Shown piece after piece: positions 12,701 through 22,019 of a stretch of DNA of 64,000 bases. This stretch comes from Branchiostoma lanceolatum. Its lineage: Eukaryota > Chordata > Leptocardii > Amphioxiformes > Branchiostomatidae. The stretch's first letter is position 1. Each line of letters starts with the position of its first letter. Position numbers and translations under genes: made by a program. The DNA is taken from the NCBI RefSeq assembly GCF_035083965.1, contig NC_089723.1, positions 39,377,193 through 39,441,192 on the forward strand. Direction: 5' to 3'. Under the pieces are notes generated by a model. It did not search any database. It had not been told where the DNA came from and saw only the letters and a program-made list of their open reading frames with translations.

Positions 12701-15700
12701 GTCACCTGACAATTGTTGTGCTGAGAGACTCTCTAGTCGTTGATCATGATTAAGCGGTAGTTACAGGGGTAAAGTAGTCATGTATGAACATTGTTTAATC
12801 ATTTCAAGGTGCGCAGATCTTATATTACTTTCATATTCGTTGTACAAACACTCCAAAACACACTAGGGACGCATTTTAGACTAAAACGCGCCTTCATATG
12901 AAGATCCACTTGATCCGGCATTGCATTGCGCTCTGTTTCAATACCTTGAAGAATACAACTTAAGCATGATACAACGCTGGCCTTGATTGAATGTCATTAT
13001 ATGAAGCGCTGCTTCGCACGGATTGACGTTTACTTGCACGGCCTAAACATTCAGAGTTTACGGTAAATATGCCGCCATTTTCAGCGCTTTGTGCCCAGTA
13101 TACTGTCAACATGGCGTCGTCGTCATAATTACGTCTGGAAAACGCGTTATCTTTAATGATGTCTCTGTGAGAGAAGCTGACAGAAAATTCCTATTGCATC
13201 TGTAATATCACCAAGAAAAACAGTGAATATGTGGGTACCCTCTCTGTTGGAAGTCTGTCCTCGTAAAAGTTTCCCCGATTTCCCCGATTTGTTGCGCTAT
13301 CTAAAGTACATTCTTTGAAAATAAGAAAATAACAATGTTTTGATGAACATGATTCACTTTCTCCAAACAGCTTACCAATGCAATAACAGAGATTCATTGA
13401 AGAATGTGAGGCGTCCACGATTCACTAACAAGATAACAACTAAACGATCAAATAGGAGGTGATATAAAAGTATTGCTTGCTCCTGGAGATTCCGTGGCAT
13501 GTGTATTAGCATTTTGTTTATCTCACCTTTTTCCGTTGGGGGCGGTGTGGCGTCTTGTACGGGATAAGACACACAGTTTGGTACGTACTGGTTTGAGAAG
13601 GTCACTGTAGGGTTGACACAAAATGATGATTAATCAAGACATCGTGTTTGTAGACTCTAACAATGAGGTTTCCCTCAGAAATATTCACACAAAAATTACA
13701 AATACTGACTTGACATCTGTCGCCGCTACCAAATACATGAGCGTCAAATAAACCATGCAATGCGAGCTCAGTATCATACATCAATATCCAACAGGTCAGC
13801 GTGAAAATCTGCTTGGTTCGAAAAAAAGAACAACGCTGTTCTCTGTTTGAATGATGAATTTTCAAACAAGTTGAATCACAAGTTATGAATACCAGAAATT
13901 GCTGCCCATAATGTATTTGTAACGTTATATCCTACAAAGGATAATATTCACATTCTAAGTTCAGCATTGTGCAAAAATTTGATGACAATGTTGATCTACA
14001 TCACTATGATGGACAGCTCGATGAAAAATACTCACTCGGTTTCTTGTTGATGGTACATACTGTGCTCCGAGCACCTGGCCCTCCTAATATCAAACACAAA
14101 TGATAAAAGAAGTCAGTTAAAACCTTAGAACCGTTTCCAGCCTGTTTACTTGCAGATCAAAATCAAATAGTTTTTTTTGAGTAGCCCGCCAAGTTGGCCT
14201 AGGCTTTAGGCTTGGGTTGAATTCTGAGTAATGTATAAAAAAGAAAACAAAAACTTCAGCAAAGCGATGGCACGGACAAAACTAACATTAAAAACATTCT
14301 AGTGACGCTGAAGATGAGTGATGGATGTCACTCAAAACTTCCGGAAGTAATGTCCATAATTGATCCAGTAGTAGAGTTTGAATTGTATATGAGTAACATA
14401 AACAACATTTACTACAACACTGATCAACAAAATCAGGGAGCCGAAGAGGCTGTGAGACAGTGCAAAGAAGGGAGTAAAATAGCTGAAACGAAATAGAGAA
14501 ATGGACGAAAAAACTACCTCTACTACTATCAGTCCGTCTAGTTCTGCACTAGAATATGGTACTGCGCACATTAATATAGCTCTAAGCTCGAAAAACACTT
14601 CAGAAAACAGTTCAAAATGTACGAAAGGGGTCAAGAACCAGTAAGTAAGGAAGTTCAAAAAAGTTTAGTGTTTGTGAGGGTTTGTTTGTCTGTATTGTCT
14701 GTGCGTCGGCGGCGTCTTCGAAGAAACTTGAGGAAACTAGAAAGAAAGAATGAAAGACAAAGCTGTCCTCACCGTTGGTCATGCCTGACTTCCATATCTC
14801 CAGCAGCGCGTAGAGGATCTGCCCGGACTCGGGGGCCCGGTAGATGAACTCCCGCTCCGCCAGGTCGCACAGCTGCGCCCCGTCCAGCGGGAAGCACTCC
14901 AGGTACACGTTGGGCAGGCGGTACTGGTCGGCCGTCCACTGCAGCCACCGGGCGACGTCAGGGGGAGACCACGTACGGGGGTCTGCGGGCGTACAAGAAG
15001 ACATAAGCGGTGCAAAAACATACACGCAGACTTGCACATACACGTACACGTTCGGCAGGCGGTCAGCCGTCCAGCGCAGCCACCTGGCTACGTCGGGGGA
15101 GAGACCACGTACGGGGGTCTGCGGGCGTACAAGAAGACATAAGCAGTGCACAAACATACACGCATACATACACGTTCGGCAGGCGGTACTGGTCAGCCAT
15201 TTAGCGCAGCCACCGGGCTACATCGGGGGGAGACCACGTACGGGGGTCAGCAGGAATACAAGAAGTCTGTCGATTTTGAAATGGGGCGACCGTTTAGCGA
15301 TCGACAAGTACGACCCAGGCTCGTCAACGACCCAGGCTCGTCAACTGTGTGACCGTCATTGTAACGGTTCTATCCGTCTCTTACCCTGCATGACTTGCAC
15401 TGATGCCACATTTCGAACAAAAATGCGTTGATTAACATCCGAAACTTATAAGATACGACAACACTGTATGGTTTTCCATCTGACCAAAAGCAACGAACTA
15501 ATAGCTATAGAAACATTAGTGATGACGGTGTAAATGTAAACATATGTGTTGTATCTCTATTATTTTAAACTGCGGCATCGCAAAGAAATAGAACTTGTAA
15601 AGACACAAAAGACATAAAATATTTGACACCAACATCTCCCTGTTTCGTTTTCTTCAATGCTTCTCTCTGTTTCCGTTTTTCATCACAGTCAAACCTGTAC

Positions 15701-17651
15701 AAGTGACGCCCTTGAAATAAAGACCACTTGGCCATTGGCATGCATTAAAACCTGTACTAGTAACCACCTCTACATAAGAACCACCTGACCATTGATATAA
15801 CTATTTATATACATTCAAACCTGTACAAGTGATCACCTCTACGTAAGGGCCACCTGGCTATTGATATACAGTCAAACCTGTCCAAGTGACCACCTCAACA
15901 TAAAGACCACCTGGCCATTGTGACCACTTTTTGGTGATCTCCTAGATAATTTTTCAATCGACGCAAGTATTAAGAATCCCGCCTGATGTAGTGACTTCTG
16001 AGTGGTCCTCTTGTACAGGTTTGATTGTACTTTTTTGGTACATATAAAAGTCTGATCTAAAAGCGAGCTGCTCACCTCTGGGTACCTGCACCACTTTGAA
16101 GGCGACTTCGATGTCCCGGCTGACTTCCTGCATGATCAGAGTCTGCACTTCCTCCAAGTCCCTGTCCGAAAGGCCTGGCTGTGGCACATGCTGTCGCGGG
16201 AAGACAGAGTCTCTGTCCGTGAGGCATGACTGCGGTGCATGTTGTCGCGGGAAGTCCCTGTCCGTGAGGCCCGGTTGTGGTGCATGTTGTCCTGGAAAGT
16301 CTCTGTCCGTAAGGCCCGGCTGTGGCACATGCTGTCGCGGGAAGACAGGGTCTCTGTCCGTAAGGCTCAGCTGAGGTGCATGTTGTCTCGGGAAATCCCT
16401 GTCTGTGAGGCCGGGCTGTGGAGCATGTTGTACTGGAAAGTCTCTGTCCGTGAGGCCGGGCTGTGGAGTGTGTTGTCTCGAGAAGACAGGGTCCCTATCC
16501 GTTATTCCGGGCTGTGATGCATGTTGTCGCGGGAAGTCCCTGTCCGTAAGGCCGGGCTGCGGCACGTGCTGTCGCGGGGAGGCGGGCCTCTCCATCCCGG
16601 GAGCGTGGCAGGGCATCCCGGTCTGCCGACGGTCAGCGCTCGGGTCGTCGGGCGACAGCAGGTCGGACAACTCCCGCCGGGTCTGCCGGAGGAACCGATC
16701 GAGCTGCTGCTCGGACAGATCGGGCTGCTTCGGTCCGACTGGCGGGGGCATGCCCATGGCCTCCCGGTGCCTGAGGGCCTCCACGTTCGCCTCATGTGGA
16801 ACGGCATAGGGCGCGGGGAAGTCAAACGTCTGGCCGGGGTCAGGGCTTCCACAATCATGGGAGAAGTGAGCGGGCGCGCTCCCTTGAGGGGACGGCACCA
16901 CTGGCGGGGAGTGTCCCGCGGACTGAACCGTGTAGGTAGCGGGGTAGCACGGGACCGGGGGGACGGTGCAGGGCGGAGACTGGGCCGGCGATGTCGTCTC
17001 CACGGGCACAGGTGACATGGAAGCGTCCTGGTAGTTAACGTTCCCGAACACACCTGTTGTTCCCACTTCACCAATACCGCCGCTTTGGTCCCAGGGCCTG
17101 AAGTCGCCGTTGGAGTAGACCTCATACACGGTCATCTGCGTTGTGTCGGAGTCGGGTACGGGGCTCAGTTGTGTTTCCGCTGGCTCAAAGCTAGAATTTT
17201 CCGTCATGTAGCGAGGCGTCAGCGGTTGTTGCTCGGTCAGCGGCATGGTGTCAGGAGTCGGGGACGGGTCCTGGCCGGGGTAGTAAGGCTCGGGCAGCAT
17301 GGCGGGCTGGGCAGGGTAGTCGGGGTGAGGACTGGTACTCTCCGGTGACGGGAAGGCGAACACTGACGGCGGGGACTCCGCGCGCTCCGGGCTGTAGTAG
17401 ACGTCGCACACCTCGTCCTGGTACTGTAGGCTCTCCGGCGGAGGTCCCGTGGACCCGTGGTGGCAGGGCTTCCCCTGGCGGCACGGCTGGTGAGCAGGGA
17501 CCGGCACGAGCCCGTCCTCCCCTCGGGGGCAGTCGGTACCCGGGCCCGCAGGCGGTTCCTGCTTGACGGCCGGTGTAGACGGAGGCGTCAGGAAGACACC
17601 GACCTCCGGAAGAGACATGTGGTTGCTGCTGCTCAGCTTCTCTGTCTCCAT
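6107..17651 (-). CDS. SPDEF: SPDEF/PDEF-type ETS transcription factor (6 coding exons)
   Basis: Joining 17651-16076, 14982-14773, 14083-14036, 13604-13527, 10126-10040 and 6282-6107 gives 2175 nt (724 aa) with every junction in phase 1 and GT/AG borders. Residues ~526-590 form a Pointed domain with WTADQYRLP, the SPDEF signature. Residues ~640-722 form an ETS domain (HLWQFLREL, RFIRW, MNYDKLSRSIRQYY, KKGIIRKPD) ending RLVYQFVKN. SPDEF proteins are nuclear factors that bind GGAW sites and act in secretory epithelia of vertebrates. The long N-terminus (525 aa) is Pro/Ser-rich, has a SUMO-like VKQE near residue 31 and nine repeats of a PRQHxPQPGLTDRD unit (residues ~350-495). It is twice the usual SPDEF length, mainly for that reason. 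The start is the first Met after an AG at 17654. Upstream exons would be untranslated. Two exons have duplicated splice acceptors in the flanking introns. Confidence 0.9.
6358..6716. repeat. long (GT)n microsatellite
   Basis: About 360 bp of GT with TATGTATGA and GCGTGCGTGC interruptions. On the transcribed strand it is a CA tract ending 76 nt upstream of the acceptor of the terminal ETS exon. Confidence 0.97.
6717..7308. other. intron 5 sequence, nothing recognised
   Basis: Part of the 3.8-kb intron between the two ETS exons. No extra exon, SINE or tandem repeat seen. Confidence 0.5.
7309..8022. mobile_element. inverted-repeat element carrying a minisatellite
   Basis: Left end CTGGTCTATGTGGACGGGTG and right end CACCTTTCCACATAGACCAG are inverted copies. 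The similarity continues inward about 65 bp (GACAGGATTCT, TGGGAAAAA). The tandem array at 7393-7672 lies inside. A diverged relative is in intron 1 of the same gene at 15689-16031. Confidence 0.65.
7393..7672. repeat. 57-bp minisatellite, 5 copies
   Basis: Units start at 7393, 7450, 7507, 7564 and 7621, exactly 57 bp apart, each GGTGGTCCTTATGTAG...ACAGGTTTGACTGTATATCA. The open frames through it are a by-product of the period being divisible by three. Confidence 0.93.
8210..8345. mobile_element. partial MITE
   Basis: Contains CGGTAATCTTTCGGCTACC followed by TTCCTCAGTATAGCATGAT, resembling the internal CACCTTCCTCAGGG motif of the MITEs at 40350, 48841 and 63606. Ends are not clear. Confidence 0.3.
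8657..8740 (+). mobile_element. tRNA-derived SINE head
   Basis: GATCTTGTGGTTAGGATTGT (A-box region) is followed by CTGGGTTCGAATCCCTACTA, a near-perfect B box, then a short A-rich stretch. It lies within an intron of the ETS gene, opposite in strand to it. Confidence 0.6.
9717..9800. repeat. degenerate GAAT/GAGT tetranucleotide repeat
   Basis: Runs of GAGTGAATGAATG, GTAAGTAAG and CGAACGAATGAATGAATG. Confidence 0.8.
10040..10126 (-). CDS. SPDEF: SPDEF-like exon 5: N-terminal half of ETS domain
   Basis: Encodes HLWQFLRELLSQPEAYSRF then IRWMDRGK, with donor GTGCAG at 10039. It joins in phase 1 to GIFKIED of the last exon, giving an uninterrupted ETS domain. The acceptor reads TTACAGCAG, a NAGNAG tandem site, so the exon may start at 10126 or 10123 (one Ala included or skipped). 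Confidence 0.92.
10101..10425 (-). repeat. minisatellite spanning the ETS-exon splice acceptor, 5 copies
   Basis: The + strand core CTGCCATAGATGAACTGCTG recurs near 10110, 10180, 10241, 10313 and 10389 (spacing 61-76 bp). On the transcript strand each copy has a pyrimidine-rich stretch, ACAGCAG, and about 15-20 nt of exon start (GTTCATCTATGGCAGTTT). Only the 10110 copy continues into the rest of the exon. The other four lie upstream in the intron as decoy acceptors. Confidence 0.9.
10430..13526. other. intron 4 of the ETS gene, no recognised content
   Basis: A 3.4-kb intron (13526-10127). Beyond the acceptor-spanning minisatellite at its 3' end, no exon, SINE or tandem repeat stands out. Confidence 0.5.
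13527..13604 (-). CDS. SPDEF: SPDEF-like exon 4 (linker)
   Basis: 78 nt after CCCTACAG, ending before GTGAGA, phase 1 to 1. It encodes TFSNQYVPNCVSYPVQDATP and PPTEK. It carries no domain and links Pointed to ETS. It is supported by strong splice borders and phase rather than homology. Confidence 0.72.
14036..14083 (-). CDS. SPDEF: SPDEF-like exon 3 (short linker)
   Basis: A 48-nt exon between GATATTAG and GTGAGT, phase 1 to 1, encoding GPGARSTVCTINKKP. It is in-frame and skippable without shifting the protein. Assigned from splice borders only. Confidence 0.6.
14305..14365. mobile_element. MITE fragment (GGATGTCACTC family)
   Basis: GTGATGGATGTCACTCAAAAC then TTCCGGAAGTAATGTCC matches the left flank of the split MITE at 1358-1408. 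Confidence 0.45.
14773..14982 (-). CDS. SPDEF: SPDEF-like exon 2: Pointed (PNT/SAM) domain
   Basis: 210 nt, acceptor GCCCGCAG and donor GTGAGG. It encodes DPRTWSPPDVARWLQWTADQ, YRLPNVYLECFPLDGAQLCD, LAEREFIYRAPESGQILYAL and LEIWKSGMTNG. The Trp-Leu-x-Trp core and QYRLP fit the SPDEF Pointed domain, used for protein interaction. Confidence 0.92.
14905..15262 (-). repeat. minisatellite spanning the Pointed-exon splice acceptor, ~3 copies
   Basis: Exon-start copies have their first exon base at 14982 (genuine), 15118 and 15247 (unit ~130-136 bp). Each holds about 75 nt of exon start plus ~60 nt of preceding intron. Copy 2 keeps its AG but has one extra base inside the CTCCCCC run, shifting the frame. 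Copy 3 has CTG instead of CAG at the acceptor and an in-frame TAA. Neither extra copy has the rest of the exon. Confidence 0.9.
15263..15688. other. intron 1 sequence, nothing recognised
   Basis: Contains a short direct repeat (GACCCAGGCTCGTCAAC twice near 15313-15346) and otherwise no structure. Confidence 0.5.
15689..16031. repeat. diverged copies of the 57-bp repeat plus element end
   Basis: CAAACCTGTACAAGTGA and GACCACCTGGCCATTG recur about every 57-80 bp four times. They are followed at 15930-16010 by TAGATAATTTTTCAATCGAC and AAGAATCCCGCCTG, matching the right end of the 7309-8022 element. It lies immediately next to the exon 1 donor. Confidence 0.75.
16076..17651 (-). CDS. SPDEF: SPDEF-like exon 1: Pro/Ser-rich N-terminal region
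   Basis: 1576 nt (525 codons + 1) from ATG at 17651 to donor GTGAGC. It encodes an extended, probably disordered region starting METEKLSSSNHMSLPEVG with PPSTPAVKQEPP. It ends MQEVSRDIEVAFKVVQVPR, joining directly to the Pointed domain. An AG at 17654, two bases before the ATG, shows this is not the first exon of the mRNA. The local GC content is much higher than in the introns. Confidence 0.88.
16165..16605 (-). repeat. in-frame coding minisatellite, 9 units
   Basis: Alternating 45- and 51-bp units encode PRQHxPQPGLTDRDF and the same with PVF (roughly residues 350-495). Variation is mostly conservative and the frame is kept throughout. Confidence 0.92.
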
Positions 17652-17653
17652 AC

Positions 17654-19225
17654 CTGTTGAAGAAAGACAGACCATTATTGACACGTGTTCCTTCAGAACA
17701 TGACTTATCTAGTAGACCATGTCCTACGTACGGTGGGTAGTTCTTCTTTCAAATTTGTATTTTCTGAATAACATAAACTTCTGCTTTTAGCTGCAAAACA
17801 AAAGCAATAAACCTTTCTTCAACGAAAAATAACATATGTTGGCATAAACGTCCTACCAGACGTGCGTTAGACGAGCTAGGAGAGCATTTCTTTTTCTTTT
17901 CTTCTTTTACGTCTCTCAGTAATAGAAATACGGTCTTACCCAACATAGTAGAAATACGTACTTATCCAACATAGTAGAAACGTCGAGAAAAATGAAAATG
18001 CAACTTAAACGTTAATTGTCCAGCTTTACAAAAATGCACAAATAAAACAAACGGTGTAACTGAGGTCTACATCAAGTAGAACATGTCCAGATTTATTTCG
18101 ATACATTCTCTAGACTTGTCAGAGCGAAGAAGACTTTGTGTAGAATATTTCCTCAGGCACTTTTCTTGTCTTCTAGTCTGCCGTGTTTCCAAAACCAAGA
18201 CGCGTAGCAAAGAAGCTCAAAGGTGGTCTGAGGAAGTTATGATACGTCATCAAGCATAACGCGAAGTTTAACACTAAAATTACATTCTGCTTTTTAAAGT
18301 TTCGTTTCTCTCGCGAAGTTTTTAATCTGAAATAAACTAGCAACCGACTTTCCAAAAACCGATTCCGCGTTCAAATACGAAGCGTTACAAATTGAACCAA
18401 CATTTGAAGGGTGTGGAGAAGTCGAGCGCAGAAATATCCAAACAAACAACCTGGCAAGATTATCCAAAGGCCCTGAAACGACTGGATAACGATGTGCCGC
18501 AACAAAAAAGACAATGAAATTTCAAGTGTTCTGTCTTTCAGTGCACGTTTATATACAGATATATATGTTTTCAATAGATCTTGCTCAGATTTCCAGACAC
18601 AATGTTAGTTAAGATACAGTTTTTTTGTATAACCAGCCTTCCTTATATGAAGCGGACAAAGTTTGAACGGTGGCATTCATTATTACTCCATATCTACTGG
18701 TGCATGTGAAGATGTTCAGTCCACCTGCCGGAGTACGTACGTTAGGATAATTGTGACAGGGATAATTGTAACAACAACTTTGCAACAACAGAGGGATAAT
18801 TGTTACAGGTGGCCACACACTTCAGCGCGTGTCGGTCCAGCCGCGCATGTTTCTGGTCAATGTTTACTGCTCAGACAATTAGAATTCCTTCATCTCCACG
18901 CGGTTTGGGCCAGAAACTGGACAACGCGACGTTAGAGAACTCACAGAGCCTTACAGCCTGTATTGTAACCAATAAAAAATCGAAAACTGGGAAAAAATCT
19001 GACAGAATCAGAACTTTGCGCGATCAGAACACAGTATACTTTTGTGATGTTGTAAAGTACGTGCATTCGTACATATCTCGAGACTTGGTTGCGGAGGGGG
19101 AAATATACGGTATCTTCACACCCGATTGATATGATTAGGAAGGGGCTCTACAACACAGTGCAAAAACACTACAGGAGGAGAGTAAAAATCAGCTTCTGTC
19201 AATTTAAACAAATAAATGTCGTTAC
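17654..19225. other. upstream intron or intergenic DNA of the ETS gene
   Basis: No coding exon recognised. If the candidate leader exon ending at 19226 is real, this is a 1.6-kb first intron. Confidence 0.35.
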
Positions 19226-19478
19226 CTGGAGAATTCAGCGGGCTGAATCGAAGTAGAAGTGGCGGCGGTCAAGTCCCTGGTGTGTTGCCTGGTCGGACAA
19301 AGTGCCTGGGACGAGTCCTATGCGTGTTGTACCACGGCCAGCTATGCACAAATACGTACAGGTGCGTACAGGTGCGCACAGGTATCAAAGTCGATATTTG
19401 TAGTGACGTGTCGTGCGTCAATCGAACGGAGCGGATCTCGAAACACCTGGATGACTGCACATAGCGTGCGCATGCGCA
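19226..19478 (-). promoter_or_regulatory. candidate leader exon and promoter of the ETS gene
   Basis: On the minus strand CTCCAG|GTAACG at 19226/19225 is a good donor. About 240 nt upstream, TGCGCATGCGCA (19467-19478) is a perfect NRF-1-type palindrome, common in TATA-less promoters. No TATA box or initiator was identified and no transcript evidence is available, so this is a suggestion. Confidence 0.25.
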
Positions 19479-19479
19479 T

Positions 19480-20780
19480 AGCACTTTTTTGGCTACGAAA
19501 GTCCTATGTGACTAGATTGGACAAAAAATCAACTTCAGGAAATATTGACGACTACTCGACGTGTCACAGTGGCCCGAAGACGGTCACACAACGTTTTTTG
19601 CTGCTACCGTGTCGACTTGTTGCAATCTGAATTAACACACTTAATATGACCGATTGACACATTTATTGAAACAATGATGCAAACCTACTTAAAATTGACG
19701 GAACATCTAAGAAAGTTAAAGGCGATATTGCCAAGGATTGCACAACTTCTAGCTTCTCAGTCCACAAAGAGTTTTATGTCACCCGCAAACCTCCACGTCA
19801 GTAAACAAATGTGATTGAAATTAAACTTTTCGTTGTCCGACATATACTGACAACGTGCTCAACTGGCTATGTCGTGGAGGTGTGAAACATACTCAACGTG
19901 AAACAAGAGTCGTTGTGACAATGCGTTGTTTGGACTGTAGGAATATTTCGTTGTGCAAAGACGTGAGGTGAACATTTTTGTTTAAAGTTTATTCATGGCA
20001 AACTGGAGTCGGCCTGCAGGCCGCTTTTCAATGGGGTCATGAGGACATGAAGGTCATTGAGGTCAAGAAGAGTCAGAAAAAATATAACAAAGATACAGAT
20101 TACATGATTGAAGTCCCACTAAATCTGTGAACATAGAATGGTATCCATACTCATACATGTATCACCCAAAACACTCAACGGGGTGAAAGTTTGCGTGGGA
20201 TCCTTGTACGTTCAATCGGGTCGTTTCAGGTATTAGAAAAGTCTCTAGATATATATGTTACCGCGTTCAACTTACAACTTACTTGTTGAGCACTAAGGCC
20301 CTGTTTACACACGCGTTTCCAAGTACACCCGGAGCTCCGAGTGTGTCGGAGCAAATGCGTGTGTAAACCTAGCCTTAAGTATTGCTCGGGTTGACGACTG
20401 TTGAAGGCACCTGTACATGTGCCCAGTTGTGACGGTGCTGCAGCTGAGATTGGTGCATCTGACCGTACCATCTCAGGAATGCCTCCTCCGGAGCACCGGT
20501 CAGCCGTCGGAGCCCTGCGGGCACGGGGGGACCTGCCGCCGCCATCGCGATAGAGGAACAGCCCCCTCAATCTTCGCTAACCCCCTACAAGTGACAGATG
20601 CAATCTGCGACTTAACATGTCCAACATATCAGACAAGGACGCAGACACAAAAAGTTATAACCTTCGCCAACAATGCCCACCTGTCGCTAATCCTGTAATC
20701 GTTGTTGTCGTTTCGTGGAGACGATTAGTAAGACGTGATGCCATGTGAACCAATACACCCTTCTTCTAGAGGCTCCGACT
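19480..20780. other. intergenic, nothing recognised
   Basis: No domain-bearing frame or clear repeat. TTTACACACGCGTTTCCAAG at 20306 and GAGCAAATGCGTGTGTAAAC at 20350 form a 60-bp inverted pair, perhaps a small MITE. Confidence 0.4.
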
Positions 20781-21005
20781 ACTGAACGACCGCTCTGCGA
20801 CCCACGATTGGAGAGATCATAGATTCAAATATCATAGATTTAAAAAATGCCCTTTTTTAGATACTAGTTCGTTGTGCATGTTGTGTCTTTCAAATCATAC
20901 GTTTACATCGTGCATCATATTCCAATTATAGAATAAAGGGTTACACAAATCCGTTGTTGGTCGCTCAACAGACGCTCAGCGATCGCCGTCTGACGGAAAG
21001 GTGGT
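20780..21005. mobile_element. dispersed short repeat (GCGACCAAAG family), copy 2
   Basis: TTTCAAATCATACGTTTACA, CGTGCATCATATTCCAATTA and GGTCGCTCAACAGACGCTCA align with the copies at 5755, 24300 and 49560. Confidence 0.5.
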
Positions 21006-21234
21006 TTCCGAGAGACCTGAATGTGTCAGGTAACGAGACAAGAATGATAAACGGTGCGCCTTAACATATCTGTGCCGCTCACGCTGTCAGCGAGACGGCG
21101 GGCGCGTTTCCAGACATGTAAAGAGCGTGTTAGCTGTTTATCCCCGTCATGGGGTGATTGCCACAAGTGTCGCTGCGAGTAGAGGCTTCAGAAAGTAGCG
21201 AGAGCGTTTTTATTCATGGCGGAATAACATTAGT

Positions 21235-22015
21235 CGTAGGAAGTCGCACAATTTCGATGTCGCGGTATTCTAAAGCAGGTTGTGACAGAACCAACGGCCG
21301 ACAATGATGTTTTTTTCGTAACAAGACAGCTGAATTTTTCAGGACACATACTGGTACACGACTATCCCAAGAGTAAATTCATTTTGCACGATCTTGACCG
21401 GGCCCTTAACGTTCAACGTTCCCCACACAGTGAGAAGCAAAAGGGCACGTGACGAACAGACAAAAATGTCGATAGAGCCAGGAATTACTTGACTAGAATT
21501 TTATCCCTCTTATGAGCTGAAGAAAGATGGCGGATGCCACCTGAAAGCTCCTCATAGCTTTTCAATTATAGTCGTATTAGTTTTTAAATCCTTTATTCAA
21601 TAGAATTTCAGTGTTCTCCGTCCTCATCTCTGACAACGTTGTGTAGTGAAATGTGCTCGCACAATCTCTCCTTCAGATCCGGTCGCATACATCGTATGGT
21701 CGTCGTACGAACGCAAACGGAGGCCAGTCATTGTTGGGATAGTCATTCAAGCGTCCTGCAAACTTCAACTGTCAAGGTCGTCTTAGATCCTTGTCAGCAG
21801 TTGATTTTGTCAAAACTTGCTTGAAAAGATCAAACTCTTCGACGAATGTCTCTCTTATGAATATGATAGTCGTGCGATAGTCGCACAATTTTAATGCAAC
21901 AGGGTTTTTAAGAAGGCTGTGAAAATAACCAACCACCGACAAGATAAAACACAGCCTTTCCTGTAGCAAGACAGCTGAATCTTGTAGGTTACGTGCATGG
22001 CTATCCAAAAAATGC
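21235..22015. repeat. pair of diverged direct repeats (~135 bp)
   Basis: 21235-21370 and 21878-22012 both run AGTCGCACAATTT ... AACCAAC/GGCCGACAA ... TAGCAAGACAGCTGAAT ... ACGACTATCC/ATGGCTATCC. The family is unknown. Confidence 0.65.
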
Positions 22016-22019
22016 CTTG

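Noticed and set aside
14844-15431. + strand 195-codon frame
   Set aside because: Antisense to the Pointed exon and its duplicated copies; no domain of its own.
16405-17125. Overlapping frames of 130-207 codons on both strands in the ETS exon 1 region
   Set aside because: GC-rich coding sequence leaves other frames open; only the 576-codon minus frame joins to the Pointed domain in phase.
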